This document shows positions 26,699 to 34,915 of a stretch of 64,000 nt of DNA, piece by piece; positions within the stretch are counted from its first letter, which is position 1, and the number at the start of each line of letters is the position of its first letter. The notes below the pieces were generated by a model. It had not been told where the DNA came from. It did no database searches and saw nothing but the letters and a program-made list of their open reading frames with translations. Source of the DNA: JAHJQZ01 sp963676075. GTDB lineage: Bacteria; Pseudomonadota; Alphaproteobacteria; Rhizobiales; Devosiaceae. Where the stretch lies: assembly GCA_963676075.2 (NCBI GenBank), contig CAXXNZ010000011.1:434001-498000 (forward strand), written 5' to 3'. Position numbers and translations under genes: made by a program.

Positions 26699-29236
26699 TC
26701 ACCTTTCGAGTGTGATCGTCATGGATGAGCCGAGAGGCGGCAATTCCAGCTCAATTGAACTGCCGCTGGTGGTGAAGTGCACCTCCTGACCATCCACCAT
26801 CACCGCCTTGGCCATCATGCCCTCGGGCAGATGCCAGACGAGCCGATCAGGAGACAGCTTTTTACCGAGTGCCCGGTTTAGCACAAGCGTTCCGCCGGTC
26901 TTATCGAGGTAAATGAGATCGTAGAAGCCGTCCTGATAGGCCAGCGTTTCGCCGTCGTCATTAAACCAGTCGAACTGGCCATCGCCGGCACCGAAGACCT
27001 GCAGAACGTTGTGCCCATCGTCACTGACAGGGATCACCGCGCCGTCACGGGCGAAAAGCGGCAGCGTGAATACCCCGTCCTTCCAGACCGGCACACTTGC
27101 AATGCCGCCGCCCGATATCTGCGGCGTACCGGTGCGGAAATCGTACCATGTGCCGGCGGGAAGCAGGATTTCGGCGGTGTCTGCACCATATTGGGCAATG
27201 CCGGCGCCAACGAGATCACGACCGATCATCCTGGTTTGCGAATTGGTGCCGGCCATTTGCGGGTACCAGTAATCGAGACTCGGGAAGACCGGTTCGCCAC
27301 CATGCCAGGCAGCGTGCGCCAGCGAATAATAGTAAGGCAGCAGTGCATAGCGCAGTCTGATATTGGCGAGGTTGGACGGCACGTCGCCAATGCGATCAGG
27401 AGCAGTCTGCTTGCAATTGCACAGGTTCTCGGTGTGCGGGCGCACCGGAATCTCAAACAAAGCCGAATAGGCGAACCACTGCGTGTAAAGCTCACCCATT
27501 GCCGCCTCGCGGCTCGGCGCGTTGTCATAGTGACTGAGGGCATCGCGATGAAAACCACCGACATCCGAGCCGTAATAATCGATCCCCGACCACATCATAT
27601 GGGTCTGCTGCGGCATCTGGCCGAGCAGCGTCCAGTAGTCGCTGCCTGTATCACCGGACCACATCGCCGCCCCTAGCCGCTGCATGCCGGCAGCGCCAGA
27701 GCGCGACAACATGAAGACGCGTTTCGAGGGTGCATCGCGGCGATAGCCGGCGGCGATCGATTCGAGCCACATCAGGTTGTAGGAATTGTGCGCCGCGTTC
27801 TGGTCGAGCCTCGGCCCGTAGAGATTGGCCGGGTTGTACAGTTCCGGCTCGCCGAGATCGGTCCAGTGTGCGGTCACACCCTTGTTGATCAGCGGCTGGC
27901 GCTTGAGATCGTGCCAATAGGCTCCTGCCTCTGGATTGAGCCAGTCGATCATGCCGCCCCACCCCCACCATTGTAGTTCCGGCGCCGTCATGAGCGGCGC
28001 GCCCGAGGCGTCATGGGCGAGATAGCCACGTCTCGCCATGTCGGCAAATTCAGGCAGCGTCTTGTCGATATAGGATTCCTCGATCGGCATGATGCCGATC
28101 CCGCGTGCCTTGAGCGCGGCGATCTTTTCTGCAGGCTTGGGGAATGCCCTGGTGTCGAAGCTGAGCGAGCCCATATGGCCCGGCCCGCCCCTGCCGTCGA
28201 TGCCGCCGAACCATTGCAGATCGAGAGCAATCCCCGACAGCGGGAAGCCGTCGGCATCGAGTCTGGCGATGCGATTGTCCACCTCGCGCCAATTGTCGAA
28301 GCCGAATTCGGACAGCCACAACCCGAACATCGCCTTCGGCGGCACCGGCGGCGGACCGGACAGAGCCATGTAGCGCCGGCGCAGTTCGGCCAGACTCGGC
28401 GCGGTCAGAACATGAAGGCGAAAGCTGCCGCCCTTGACGCTGAGGCGCCAGGGATCGGAGGAAAAATCCCAGACCTGCGGGTAGCGATTATCGAGGAACA
28501 ACGCGAACCTCGTGCCGGTGCGGTCGAAATAGGCGATCGGGATCAACGTGTTGCCATTGGCTCCGCCATTGAATGCGGTCATGGCGTTGAGCCCGTCGCG
28601 TTTTTCCCCGATCCGGTTGGCCGTGGCATCGCCCTCGCGGCCGAATTGCTGACCCAGCCCGTAAATGGCGTCCGCTTCCGCCTTGAGCGCAACCGAGGTT
28701 CCATCGGCGCCGCGCCTGGCGTCGCACAAGGAGAACAGGGCTTCGCCGGAGGATGTCGTTACATTGAGACAGGCGCCATCCATTGTTGCCGTCACGCTGG
28801 CCAAGGGCGTGTCAGCTGGCGGCGGCAGAGCTGTGAGCCAGGATTTCGAGGTGAACGGATCCGCGTCGAGCACACGGTCACTGCCAGCAATGCGAATGGT
28901 CAGAATATCGGTCTTGAGCGCCTCTATGCCGAAGGACACGCCAGGTTGCGCAGCACCCGCGGTGAGCGTGTCCATCCACTCGCTGCGGTCTTCGGCATCG
29001 GGCACCAATGCAGCGAATTTGGCGCGAAATGCTGCTTCATCGGGAAAGGAAACATTGCGCAATGGGTTCAGAGCCGTCTGCAGGTCAGCAGGCATCTGGT
29101 CGCGCAAATCAAAGAGCTCGGCATCCGTCAATTCGTAGGGCGCAATGTCACCGATCCAGACAGTTTCGGCCGTGGCCTGCACCGTACCTGACAGCGCAAA
29201 CCCGGCCAGCGCCAGCCAGAAGATTCTCGGACGCAT
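26699..29236 (-). CDS. Exported GH31-family glycoside hydrolase
   Basis: 845 residues from the preferred ATG at 29236, which gives a clear signal peptide (MRPRIFWLALAGFALSGTVQATA); an upstream in-frame start would bury it. The GH31 barrel is shown by PKAMFGLWLSEFGFDNWREVDNRI, GIALDLQWFGG, the nucleophile Asp in HWTDLGEPELY and the acid/base Asp in AAMWSGDTGSDYW. A C-terminal beta domain (DGQFDWFNDDGETLAYQDG) follows. GH31 includes alpha-glucosidases, alpha-xylosidases and sulfoquinovosidases; I cannot tell which. It is probably periplasmic and cotranscribed with the ribokinase gene. Confidence 0.9.
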   Translation of the reverse strand: MRPRIFWLALAGFALSGTVQATAETVWIGDIAPYELTDAELFDLRDQMPADLQTALNPLRNVSFPDEAAFRAKFAALVPDAEDRSEWMDTLTAGAAQPGVSFGIEALKTDILTIRIAGSDRVLDADPFTSKSWLTALPPPADTPLASVTATMDGACLNVTTSSGEALFSLCDARRGADGTSVALKAEADAIYGLGQQFGREGDATANRIGEKRDGLNAMTAFNGGANGNTLIPIAYFDRTGTRFALFLDNRYPQVWDFSSDPWRLSVKGGSFRLHVLTAPSLAELRRRYMALSGPPPVPPKAMFGLWLSEFGFDNWREVDNRIARLDADGFPLSGIALDLQWFGGIDGRGGPGHMGSLSFDTRAFPKPAEKIAALKARGIGIMPIEESYIDKTLPEFADMARRGYLAHDASGAPLMTAPELQWWGWGGMIDWLNPEAGAYWHDLKRQPLINKGVTAHWTDLGEPELYNPANLYGPRLDQNAAHNSYNLMWLESIAAGYRRDAPSKRVFMLSRSGAAGMQRLGAAMWSGDTGSDYWTLLGQMPQQTHMMWSGIDYYGSDVGGFHRDALSHYDNAPSREAAMGELYTQWFAYSALFEIPVRPHTENLCNCKQTAPDRIGDVPSNLANIRLRYALLPYYYSLAHAAWHGGEPVFPSLDYWYPQMAGTNSQTRMIGRDLVGAGIAQYGADTAEILLPAGTWYDFRTGTPQISGGGIASVPVWKDGVFTLPLFARDGAVIPVSDDGHNVLQVFGAGDGQFDWFNDDGETLAYQDGFYDLIYLDKTGGTLVLNRALGKKLSPDRLVWHLPEGMMAKAVMVDGQEVHFTTSGSSIELELPPLGSSMTITLER

Positions 29237-29634
29237 TGCGCATCTCCGCAGTTTACCGGCGAGCATAGTCACCACTCTGGCTCGATCAAAGCCGGATCGA
29301 CATTCATCCGAACATAGCTCGGGGTTAGCGACACGTCTTGCTGGCACCCCGGTTTTTCGGCCCGCCGAATGCAGTATCCTCGCCTAATTCCTATCGTTAT
29401 ATTTCTGGACGCCCACCATCCACTATCAGGAAAGCTATAGTAAATGAAAAGTTAATCCTACAAAATCAAATTCTTAGTTCGAATACTTGGCTTAACGGAC
29501 CGCGCAATTGAAGCCTTTATTAGCAACTTTGTGAAAGGGTCGTCGCTGAATGCGCAAGCAGCCGAGACTCGTCCCGATCTCCCGGCGCTACCATTCAGCC
29601 GCGAACGGTGGAGGCCGGACGCAAGGAGGTACAT
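29237..29634. other. Intergenic region between divergent GH31 and PAS-GGDEF genes
   Basis: About 400 bases with an AT-rich core at roughly 29385-29530, so promoters for both divergent genes are likely here. A 17-base-period ATTC-N7-GAAT (29470-29484) is one base short of the operator seen upstream of the DUF302 gene. No convincing small gene was found; short open frames lack ribosome sites and known motifs. Confidence 0.4.
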
Positions 29635-31332
29635 GTGGACGCCCAAGTCGTGCGCGCTCAACGCGACGTCATTCTGCCGCACCCCGCCGTTCCGGCGTGG
29701 CTACCCGCCACATTTGATGGTGCCAACACAGCTGTTGCCTCGTTCGATGAACAGGGCGCCGTGCTCTATTTCAACGAACCGATGAAAGCCTTGTCGATTT
29801 CGCTCGGGCACGATGACATTTCGTTTGGCCATCTGTCCCCTGTCGACAGAACCACGAGCGCTTCGATCGAGTTCGAACGCTTCCGCGCAGGTCGAACCGA
29901 CCGACTACGTATCGCCTATCAACTCCGCCGCGCCAATGGCCAACCCTATTGGGCTGATCTGTCGGCGCGCCGCATTGTCATCGAGCCCGATCAGACGTCA
30001 TTGACCTTGTTCCAGATCGTCGACATTACCGCCGAGAAGGAAGCAAGTTTCAATGAAGCACGCTGGGAGGCCGCACTCGGTGCAGCGCGACAGGGCGTGT
30101 GGGATCATGACACCCGACGTGGCACCGTCACCTATTCCAGGATGTGGCGACGCATGCGCGGCATTGGCGAGAACGAGGAAGTGGATGGCCAACGCGAATT
30201 GTGGTTGGAGAGGCTGCATCCGGAGGACCGCAAACGCATCGAATCCGTAGTCGACAAGCAAGCATTTGGCGAGGACGGCTACGATATCCTCGAATACCGC
30301 GAGCGCCACCGCGACGGACACTATGTCTGGATTCTCAGCCGGGGCAAGCCGATCGAGTGGGATGAGAATGGGGTGGCAGTGCGCTCCGTCGGCACGGATA
30401 CCGACATCACCCACATCAAGGCCATGGAAGCCGAGCTAGCGCTCGAAAAGGAAAGGCTTTCAGTTACGCTGCAATCGATCGCTGACGGCGTCATCTCGAC
30501 CGATGTTAGCGGGCGGATCATCTTCATGAACACGGCCGCCGAGAAGATGACCGGCTGGACCAGTGATGAGGCGCTCGGCTGCCCGATTGAAACCATCTAC
30601 GACAGCCGCCTCGAAACCGACACCAATCTGTCATCAGGCCTGATGCAGAAATGCCTGAAGCGGGGCACTGTCGTCAAAGCAGTGGACTACGCTTTGCTCA
30701 AAGGCAAAAGAGGGCGTTCGCGCTACGTCCGCGAAATTGCTTCGCCTGTGCTGGGCAAGGACGGCGCGATCAATGGCGCCGTCATGGTCTTCCGCGATGC
30801 CACCCATCGCCGCAAGCTGATGCGCGAACTCGAATACACCGCCAGTCATGACTCACTGACCGGTCTCAGCAACCGCGCCGCATTCGAAACAAAGCTCGAC
30901 GCAAGCGTTGCCTCGGCCCGACCGAACCAGGACAATCACGCTTTGTGCCTGATCGATCTCGACAACTTCAAGTCGGTCAACGACAGCGCCGGTCATGCCG
31001 CTGGTGATGCCTTGCTGGTCAACGTTGCCAAGCTGCTGCACGCATCCTGCCGTGACGGCGATTTTGTTGCCCGGCTCGGCGGCGATGAGTTTGCCATCAT
31101 CCTCGACGATTGCAGCTTGAAAACCGCGCGCGCCATAGCCCAGGAGATCGTCCGCAAGATCGCAGAAATGCGTTTTGGCTGGCAGGGTGACACATTCCGG
31201 ATCGGCGCCAGCGTCGGCATTGCCGCCATCGACGGCACCAACGACAGGGCCCTAGATTTCTACCGCAATGCCGACAACGCCTGTTATGCCGCAAAGCGCA
31301 ACGGTCGCGGTTGCGTGGTTGTGTTCGGCTGA
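29635..31332 (+). CDS. PAS-PAS-PAS-GGDEF diguanylate cyclase
   Basis: 565 residues from GTG 29635, chosen for AAGGAGGT five bases upstream. Three PAS-type domains lie at about residues 20-130, 140-260 (with PAC motif ending VGTDTDITHIK) and 275-390 (SIADGVISTDVSGRIIFMNTAAEKMTGW). The GGDEF domain starts at YTASHDSLTGLSNRAAF and has an intact active site ARLGGDEFAIIL. RDGD five residues before it forms an I-site. No EAL domain and no membrane helix are seen. It probably senses a cytoplasmic signal and makes cyclic di-GMP. Confidence 0.9.
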   Translation: MDAQVVRAQRDVILPHPAVPAWLPATFDGANTAVASFDEQGAVLYFNEPMKALSISLGHDDISFGHLSPVDRTTSASIEFERFRAGRTDRLRIAYQLRRANGQPYWADLSARRIVIEPDQTSLTLFQIVDITAEKEASFNEARWEAALGAARQGVWDHDTRRGTVTYSRMWRRMRGIGENEEVDGQRELWLERLHPEDRKRIESVVDKQAFGEDGYDILEYRERHRDGHYVWILSRGKPIEWDENGVAVRSVGTDTDITHIKAMEAELALEKERLSVTLQSIADGVISTDVSGRIIFMNTAAEKMTGWTSDEALGCPIETIYDSRLETDTNLSSGLMQKCLKRGTVVKAVDYALLKGKRGRSRYVREIASPVLGKDGAINGAVMVFRDATHRRKLMRELEYTASHDSLTGLSNRAAFETKLDASVASARPNQDNHALCLIDLDNFKSVNDSAGHAAGDALLVNVAKLLHASCRDGDFVARLGGDEFAIILDDCSLKTARAIAQEIVRKIAEMRFGWQGDTFRIGASVGIAAIDGTNDRALDFYRNADNACYAAKRNGRGCVVVFG

Positions 31333-31374
31333 CGCCTCACAGAACTGGCGAACCGGCGTTCCGCCCTGTCTCCC

Positions 31375-32160
31375 CTAGTCCTCGGAAGGGTTGGCGCGTT
31401 GCACGCGCGCAAAAACGCTGTCGAGTGCCGCCTTCATGGCCTCATGCCCACCGTGCTCGCCAAACACCCGATGCATCTGTTCATTGAGCCCACCGGGCGT
31501 TGAATGATCGCGGCGCAAGGCTTCGAGACTCTTGTCCTCTTCGGCAACGCCGGTTCGGGCAAGGTCGAGATAGATGGTATTGATATAGGCGCGACTGTTC
31601 TCGGTCGAGATGCCCTTGTCCCCCAGCCAGTCGGACAAAACCTCCTGCAAACCGTAATAGAATCCCATCGTGCAACTGGCCACAACCAGCGTTTCCATTT
31701 CAGCGTTGGTTTCGGCAACCACGGCACGACCAAGCGCATTGAAGAGCCGCTCGACCTCGTCATTGTGCGGAGACATCGCGGTCGGTCCGTCGCAGGTGGC
31801 AACGAACGGCAGTGGCATGGCACGGACGATGGTCACATCCGGACCGGTCCATTGGCGCAACTTCTCATGGGGCATCATGCCGATGACACTGACGATGAGT
31901 TGGCCCGGGCGGAAGCTGAGAGCTGACAGAACCTCCGTCGCCACTTGGGGGCGGACGGCAAGAAACAACATATCGGCCACATCGACGATGCGCTGATTAT
32001 CGTCCTCCACCCGCACACGCGCGCAAGCTTGCGCCAGGCTTGCAGAGTTTTCGGCGTTGCGTTTCGAGACGATGATCTCGTCGTAATCGTAACGTGCGTG
32101 ATCCAGGCCCGTAACGATGGCCTTGGTGATGTCACCTGTGCCGATAAATCCGATTTTCAT
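31375..32160 (-). CDS. Pyrroline-5-carboxylate reductase-like protein
   Basis: 261 residues from ATG 32160, with AAGGAG upstream. A Rossmann fold opens with MKIGFIGTGDITKAIV; the usual P5CR GGGNM is changed to GTGDI. FLAVRPQ matches the family VKPQ region, and the C-terminal helix holds STPGGLNEQ, equivalent to the SPGGTT substrate-binding motif of ProC. The divergence makes proline synthesis doubtful; it may reduce another cyclic imine. It follows the yjdF-like gene by 66 bases on the same strand and may share its regulated transcript. Confidence 0.75.
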   Translation of the reverse strand: MKIGFIGTGDITKAIVTGLDHARYDYDEIIVSKRNAENSASLAQACARVRVEDDNQRIVDVADMLFLAVRPQVATEVLSALSFRPGQLIVSVIGMMPHEKLRQWTGPDVTIVRAMPLPFVATCDGPTAMSPHNDEVERLFNALGRAVVAETNAEMETLVVASCTMGFYYGLQEVLSDWLGDKGISTENSRAYINTIYLDLARTGVAEEDKSLEALRRDHSTPGGLNEQMHRVFGEHGGHEAMKAALDSVFARVQRANPSED

Positions 32161-32226
32161 TGCGTCTTGCTCCTTGTCCGTACCGGACGGACCTAGGACA
32201 GGCGGAGCCGACATTCAACCGCAGCA

Positions 32227-32646
32227 TCAGTGTTTGCCGCGCTTGCGCGCCTTCCTGCGAGCGGCCCGATCACTGTAGCGCCTTTTGGCGATGGCCTGTC
32301 GATGCTCAGAAACTGACGTCCTGCGTTGCGATGCATTCAGCTCGGCTGCAGCTTTCAATGCATCCTTTGCCCGGCTCGACGGACCGGCAGCCCGGGCCTG
32401 CTCCGCCGCCATACGCTTGCGGCGCTTCGGATTGGACGGAGGCTCAGGCAGCGCTCGTGCTTCGGCCGGGACAAAGCGCAAGTCGGCAAAGCCTTGACCG
32501 GCCCAGGCAAGCAATTCGGCATTGGAGGGTTCGGGCCCGAAAACGTGTCGGGCAACCTCGATCCTGTCGTCGGACAAGCGTTCGACAAGAGCGATCCAGA
32601 ACTGTCCGTCATGACAAATGGTGGCAATGGTCTGAGACCTGGGCAT
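32227..32646 (-). CDS. YjdF (DUF2992) family protein
   Basis: 139 residues from ATG 32646. The N-terminal half has the family pattern DGQFWIALVERLSDDRIEVARHVFGPEPSNAELLAWA. The C-terminal half is highly basic, with NPKRRKRMAAEQ, SSRAKDALKAAAELN and a run of Arg and Lys to the end, like the charged tail of Bacillus YjdF. Function is unknown; in Firmicutes the gene is typically controlled by the yjdF riboswitch that binds azaaromatic compounds. A structured leader lies directly upstream here as well. A GTG at 32664 is in frame, but the GGAG site fits ATG 32646 (eight-base spacing). Confidence 0.8.
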   Translation of the reverse strand: MPRSQTIATICHDGQFWIALVERLSDDRIEVARHVFGPEPSNAELLAWAGQGFADLRFVPAEARALPEPPSNPKRRKRMAAEQARAAGPSSRAKDALKAAAELNASQRRTSVSEHRQAIAKRRYSDRAARRKARKRGKH

Positions 32647-32649
32647 CAA

Positions 32650-32782
32650 CTGAACTCCGCGCACGACAAAACCGTGCCGCGGGTCGCTCCCATCGGGAGA
32701 GCGACAGAATCCGTGCCCAGACTGGACGACGAACGCCCGGACTCACCCTCCGGGCCGTCATTTTTCGACCTGGGTAATTTAG
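32650..32782 (-). promoter_or_regulatory. Candidate yjdF-class riboswitch / structured 5' leader
   Basis: On the minus strand, reading toward yjdF: AAATTACCC (its TTACCC at 32777-32772); a 7-bp hairpin GCCCGGA/TCCGGGC (32755-32735) whose loop GGGTGAG can pair with TTACCC to make a pseudoknot; a small GTCCA/TGGGC stem; a hairpin GTCGCT-CCC/GGG-AGCGAC (32705-32683); and a final stem CCGC-GCACG / CGTGC-GCGG (about 32681-32657) whose 3' side takes in the first bases of the GGAG ribosome site. The gene behind it is a YjdF homologue. Class assignment rests on gene context and remembered motif style, not on a covariance search. Confidence 0.55.
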
Positions 32783-32794
32783 CAGGAAGATGGG

Positions 32795-32829
32795 AAAAGG
32801 AAAAACAGGATGGATCGTCCGCGACATCC
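32795..32829 (-). terminator. Probable intrinsic terminator after ABM gene
   Basis: Minus strand: stem GGATGTCG with loop CGGA and CGA-(TC)-CATCC, eight pairs with a two-base bulge (32829-32808), followed at once by TGTTTTTCCTTTT. It lies about 27 bases past the stop of the ABM monooxygenase gene and just upstream of the yjdF leader, so it would separate the two transcripts or form part of a longer leader. Confidence 0.5.
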
Positions 32830-32855
32830 TCGACGCGGCATGAAACCGGCCGGGA

Positions 32856-33158
32856 TCAGCCCTCGGCCGCCTTGCGGATTGTGTAGGTGCGGGAAAGCCC
32901 CTTGGTCACGGCATACCACTCGGAAGCGCGCATCCGTTCCTGATGGGCGTCAAAGGCTGCTTGATCGATGAACACCTCCGACACCGAGAAGCGGCCCGCA
33001 TAATCGTCCTGAGGTTCCACCGAGAAGGACAGGCAGCCCGGCTCGGCGTGGGTCAAGGCGATGTGTTGAGGCAGTGCCGCCGCCACGGCGTCCAGCCGGT
33101 CCGGCGGCACATCGATATAGCCATCAAGAAAGATGCGGGAATCTGTCACTTGAGCCAC
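32856..33158 (-). CDS. ABM-domain (antibiotic biosynthesis monooxygenase-like) protein
   Basis: 100 residues, a single ferredoxin-like ABM domain. The pattern THAEPGCLSFSVEPQDDYAGRFSVSEVFIDQAAFDAHQ is typical of the family (EPGCxxF, then VxExFxDxAAFxxHQ). Members include cofactor-free monooxygenases and haem degraders, but many have no known activity. It overlaps the 3' end of the D-lyxose isomerase gene by 13 bases, so the two are cotranscribed and probably translationally coupled. Confidence 0.85.
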   Translation of the reverse strand: MAQVTDSRIFLDGYIDVPPDRLDAVAAALPQHIALTHAEPGCLSFSVEPQDDYAGRFSVSEVFIDQAAFDAHQERMRASEWYAVTKGLSRTYTIRKAAEG

Positions 33159-33850
33159 GTCTTGTAGTCGGACACGAGCAGGTACAGCGGCGCTTCGTCC
33201 TCCTCGATGCCGGAGAAGCGCGAGACCTTCGGATCTTCGAAGATATTGTCAGTGGCATCGTCGTTGACCGTCGAAACCTCACCAACAAAGACGTCACCAC
33301 CATCGCCCCAGAAGGAGTGCCAATGCTTGCCCGGCAACAGCGTGACGCTTTCGCCCGGGTTAAGCTTCAGCTTGTGACCTGGTTCGAGATCGCAGCGCAT
33401 CCCGTCGGCATAGACCACCGTTCCCTTGTCACGGTCGCATTCGCCGTCACTGTCGCCGAAAAGCTCGACCACGAGCGTGCCTCCGCCACGATTGATGATG
33501 TCCTCGGCTTTGAGCGTGTGACGATGCATCGGCGTCACCTGATCCTTGCGCGAGATCATCGCCTTCTCGGCATACAGCATGCCGCGCCCCTTCTTGAGGT
33601 CGACCAGATTTCCGTTGCGCACTGTGAACAGGAACAGCCCGGTGCTGGCGAAATCTCCGAGCCCGAAATCGGTGATGTCCCAGCCGAGATTGGCATCAAC
33701 GATCGCTTCGGCGGAATCGGCATTGGCCCGAAATTCTTCCGGCGACCAATAGGCAAAGGGAGGCAGCACATAGCCGAAGGAGCGAATGAACGCGTCAGCC
33801 TCCACCATGATGCGGTTGACCTCGGAACGCTTCATCGAAGGCGTGGCCAT
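33146..33850 (-). CDS. D-lyxose/D-mannose ketol-isomerase (cupin)
   Basis: 234 residues from ATG 33850, with GGAGGAAG upstream. Family features: MKRSEVNRIMVEADAFI near the start, FAYWSPEEF, and the cupin metal ligands in QVTPMHRHTLKAEDIINRGGGTLVVELF (two His and a Glu) and LLPGKHWHSFWG (His). E. coli's sugar isomerase of this family converts D-lyxose to D-xylulose and D-mannose to D-fructose. The beta-mannosidase gene 1.7 kb away suggests a link to mannose use, which is inference. A truncated second copy lies at 34916-35041. Confidence 0.88.
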   Translation of the reverse strand: MATPSMKRSEVNRIMVEADAFIRSFGYVLPPFAYWSPEEFRANADSAEAIVDANLGWDITDFGLGDFASTGLFLFTVRNGNLVDLKKGRGMLYAEKAMISRKDQVTPMHRHTLKAEDIINRGGGTLVVELFGDSDGECDRDKGTVVYADGMRCDLEPGHKLKLNPGESVTLLPGKHWHSFWGDGGDVFVGEVSTVNDDATDNIFEDPKVSRFSGIEEDEAPLYLLVSDYKTWLK

Positions 33851-33957
33851 TTTCTTCCTCCACCGCAGGATTCTCTGACACCTGAAAACCGGCCCGCCAT
33901 CAATACCCTCCGCCGGCCGGACCCTACAAGGAAAATGCCCACCCCTCTCCGGCCCCG

Positions 33958-34389
33958 TCAAGCATTTCGCGCCGCAAGCCTGAACCCGTCACGCAGATTG
34001 AGGCTGAGCAAAATAACATTGCCGGCGCCGGCCATCAGTTCGAGAACCTGTAGGGCATAGAACCAGGCATCGAACCGGCCCGTGTCCGCCCAGTACCAGA
34101 GCAGAACGACGGCGGGGACAAGGATGATGGCGCCGTTGGCGGCCACAAGCTTCACCCGTTTCTTCTTGGCGGCGACGAGCGGATGCCCCGCCTCGCCCAA
34201 CCGTTTGCCAGAAATATTGGCCACAACGACCAGAGCGATAAGCACGGGCATCAGCCACAAGATGGCAGTGCGCGCCTGAAGAACTTCGGCATGACCGCCG
34301 AGGAATTCGGACGACAGGGCCAGGTACCAGAACACCCCGATCAAAAGGATCGCGGTGGCTCCGGCAATGGCGTGCAGGCGGGATGTCAT
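33958..34389 (-). CDS. Four-helix membrane protein, MarR-linked, function unknown
   Basis: 143 residues from ATG 34389. Four hydrophobic segments: about 8-27, 42-61, 82-100 and 110-128, with a basic cytoplasmic loop (AAKKKRVKLV) between the second and third. I do not recognise a named family. It is divergent from a MarR gene, and two palindromic operators fill the 70-base gap, so it is very likely repressed by that MarR protein. Such targets are often efflux or membrane stress proteins, but with four helices and no motif I assign no function. Confidence 0.75.
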   Translation of the reverse strand: MTSRLHAIAGATAILLIGVFWYLALSSEFLGGHAEVLQARTAILWLMPVLIALVVVANISGKRLGEAGHPLVAAKKKRVKLVAANGAIILVPAVVLLWYWADTGRFDAWFYALQVLELMAGAGNVILLSLNLRDGFRLAARNA

Positions 34390-34405
34390 ATCGACCTCCA
34401 TTTAA

Positions 34406-34442
34406 ATAGCATGCTATATAATATGCTTGCATAGCGTGCTAT
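34406..34442. promoter_or_regulatory. Tandem palindromic operators of the MarR/membrane-protein divergon
   Basis: ATAGCATGCTAT (34406-34417) is a perfect 12-base palindrome. ATAGC-GT-GCTAT (34431-34442) is a near-identical second copy. Their centres are 25 bases apart, and TATAAT lies between them. A third half-site (GTGCTATT) starts at 34447. This is the typical size and shape of MarR dimer sites. Confidence 0.75.
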
Positions 34443-34446
34443 TCAA

Positions 34447-34893
34447 GTGCTATTCGAGACCATGGTTTTCACGCTCTCGACATCGGCGGGATTTCTGGTC
34501 AACCAGATGGCGCGCCTGTTCGAGCGCCAGCTGCGGGAACGCATCGAGCCGCTCGGGCTGGCCCCGGCGCAATTTGCCACCCTGGTCGCGCTTTACGGTG
34601 AGGACGGGCTGACACAAAAGGAACTGCTGGCACGGCTCGATATCGAGCAGGCGACCATGGCCAACACCCTGTCACGCATGGAACGTGACGGCCTGATCGT
34701 GCGCCACCCGCACCCCGCGGACAAACGGGCCCAGACCGTTCACCTGACCGACAAGGCACGACGTCTCGAAGACAAGGCCGTATCAGCGGCACAATCGGCA
34801 AATGCCGAGGCCTTGTCCGGTCTCGATGAAAACGAGAAGCGGCAGTTCATGCTGCTGATGACCAAGGTCATCGCCACGATGCGCGCGGACTGA
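34447..34893 (+). CDS. MarR-family transcriptional regulator
   Basis: 148 residues if started at GTG 34447; ATG 34462 gives 143 and is equally plausible, as neither has a strong ribosome site. Winged-helix core: LAPAQFATLVALYGEDGLTQKELLARLDIEQATMANTLSRMERDGLIVR, then the wing HPADKRAQTVHLTDKAR. The long N- and C-terminal helices for dimerisation are present. No conserved Cys for redox sensing is seen, so a small aromatic ligand is likelier, by family analogy. It probably represses itself and the divergent membrane protein. Confidence 0.92.
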   Translation: MLFETMVFTLSTSAGFLVNQMARLFERQLRERIEPLGLAPAQFATLVALYGEDGLTQKELLARLDIEQATMANTLSRMERDGLIVRHPHPADKRAQTVHLTDKARRLEDKAVSAAQSANAEALSGLDENEKRQFMLLMTKVIATMRAD

Positions 34894-34915
34894 CCGTAAG
34901 GTCTCTCTCGAAACG

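Noticed and set aside
29470..29484. ATTC-N7-GAAT before the PAS-GGDEF gene as a second reactive-sulfur repressor site
   Set aside because: The spacer is seven bases, not eight, which shifts the half-sites out of register; AT-rich surroundings make a chance match likely.
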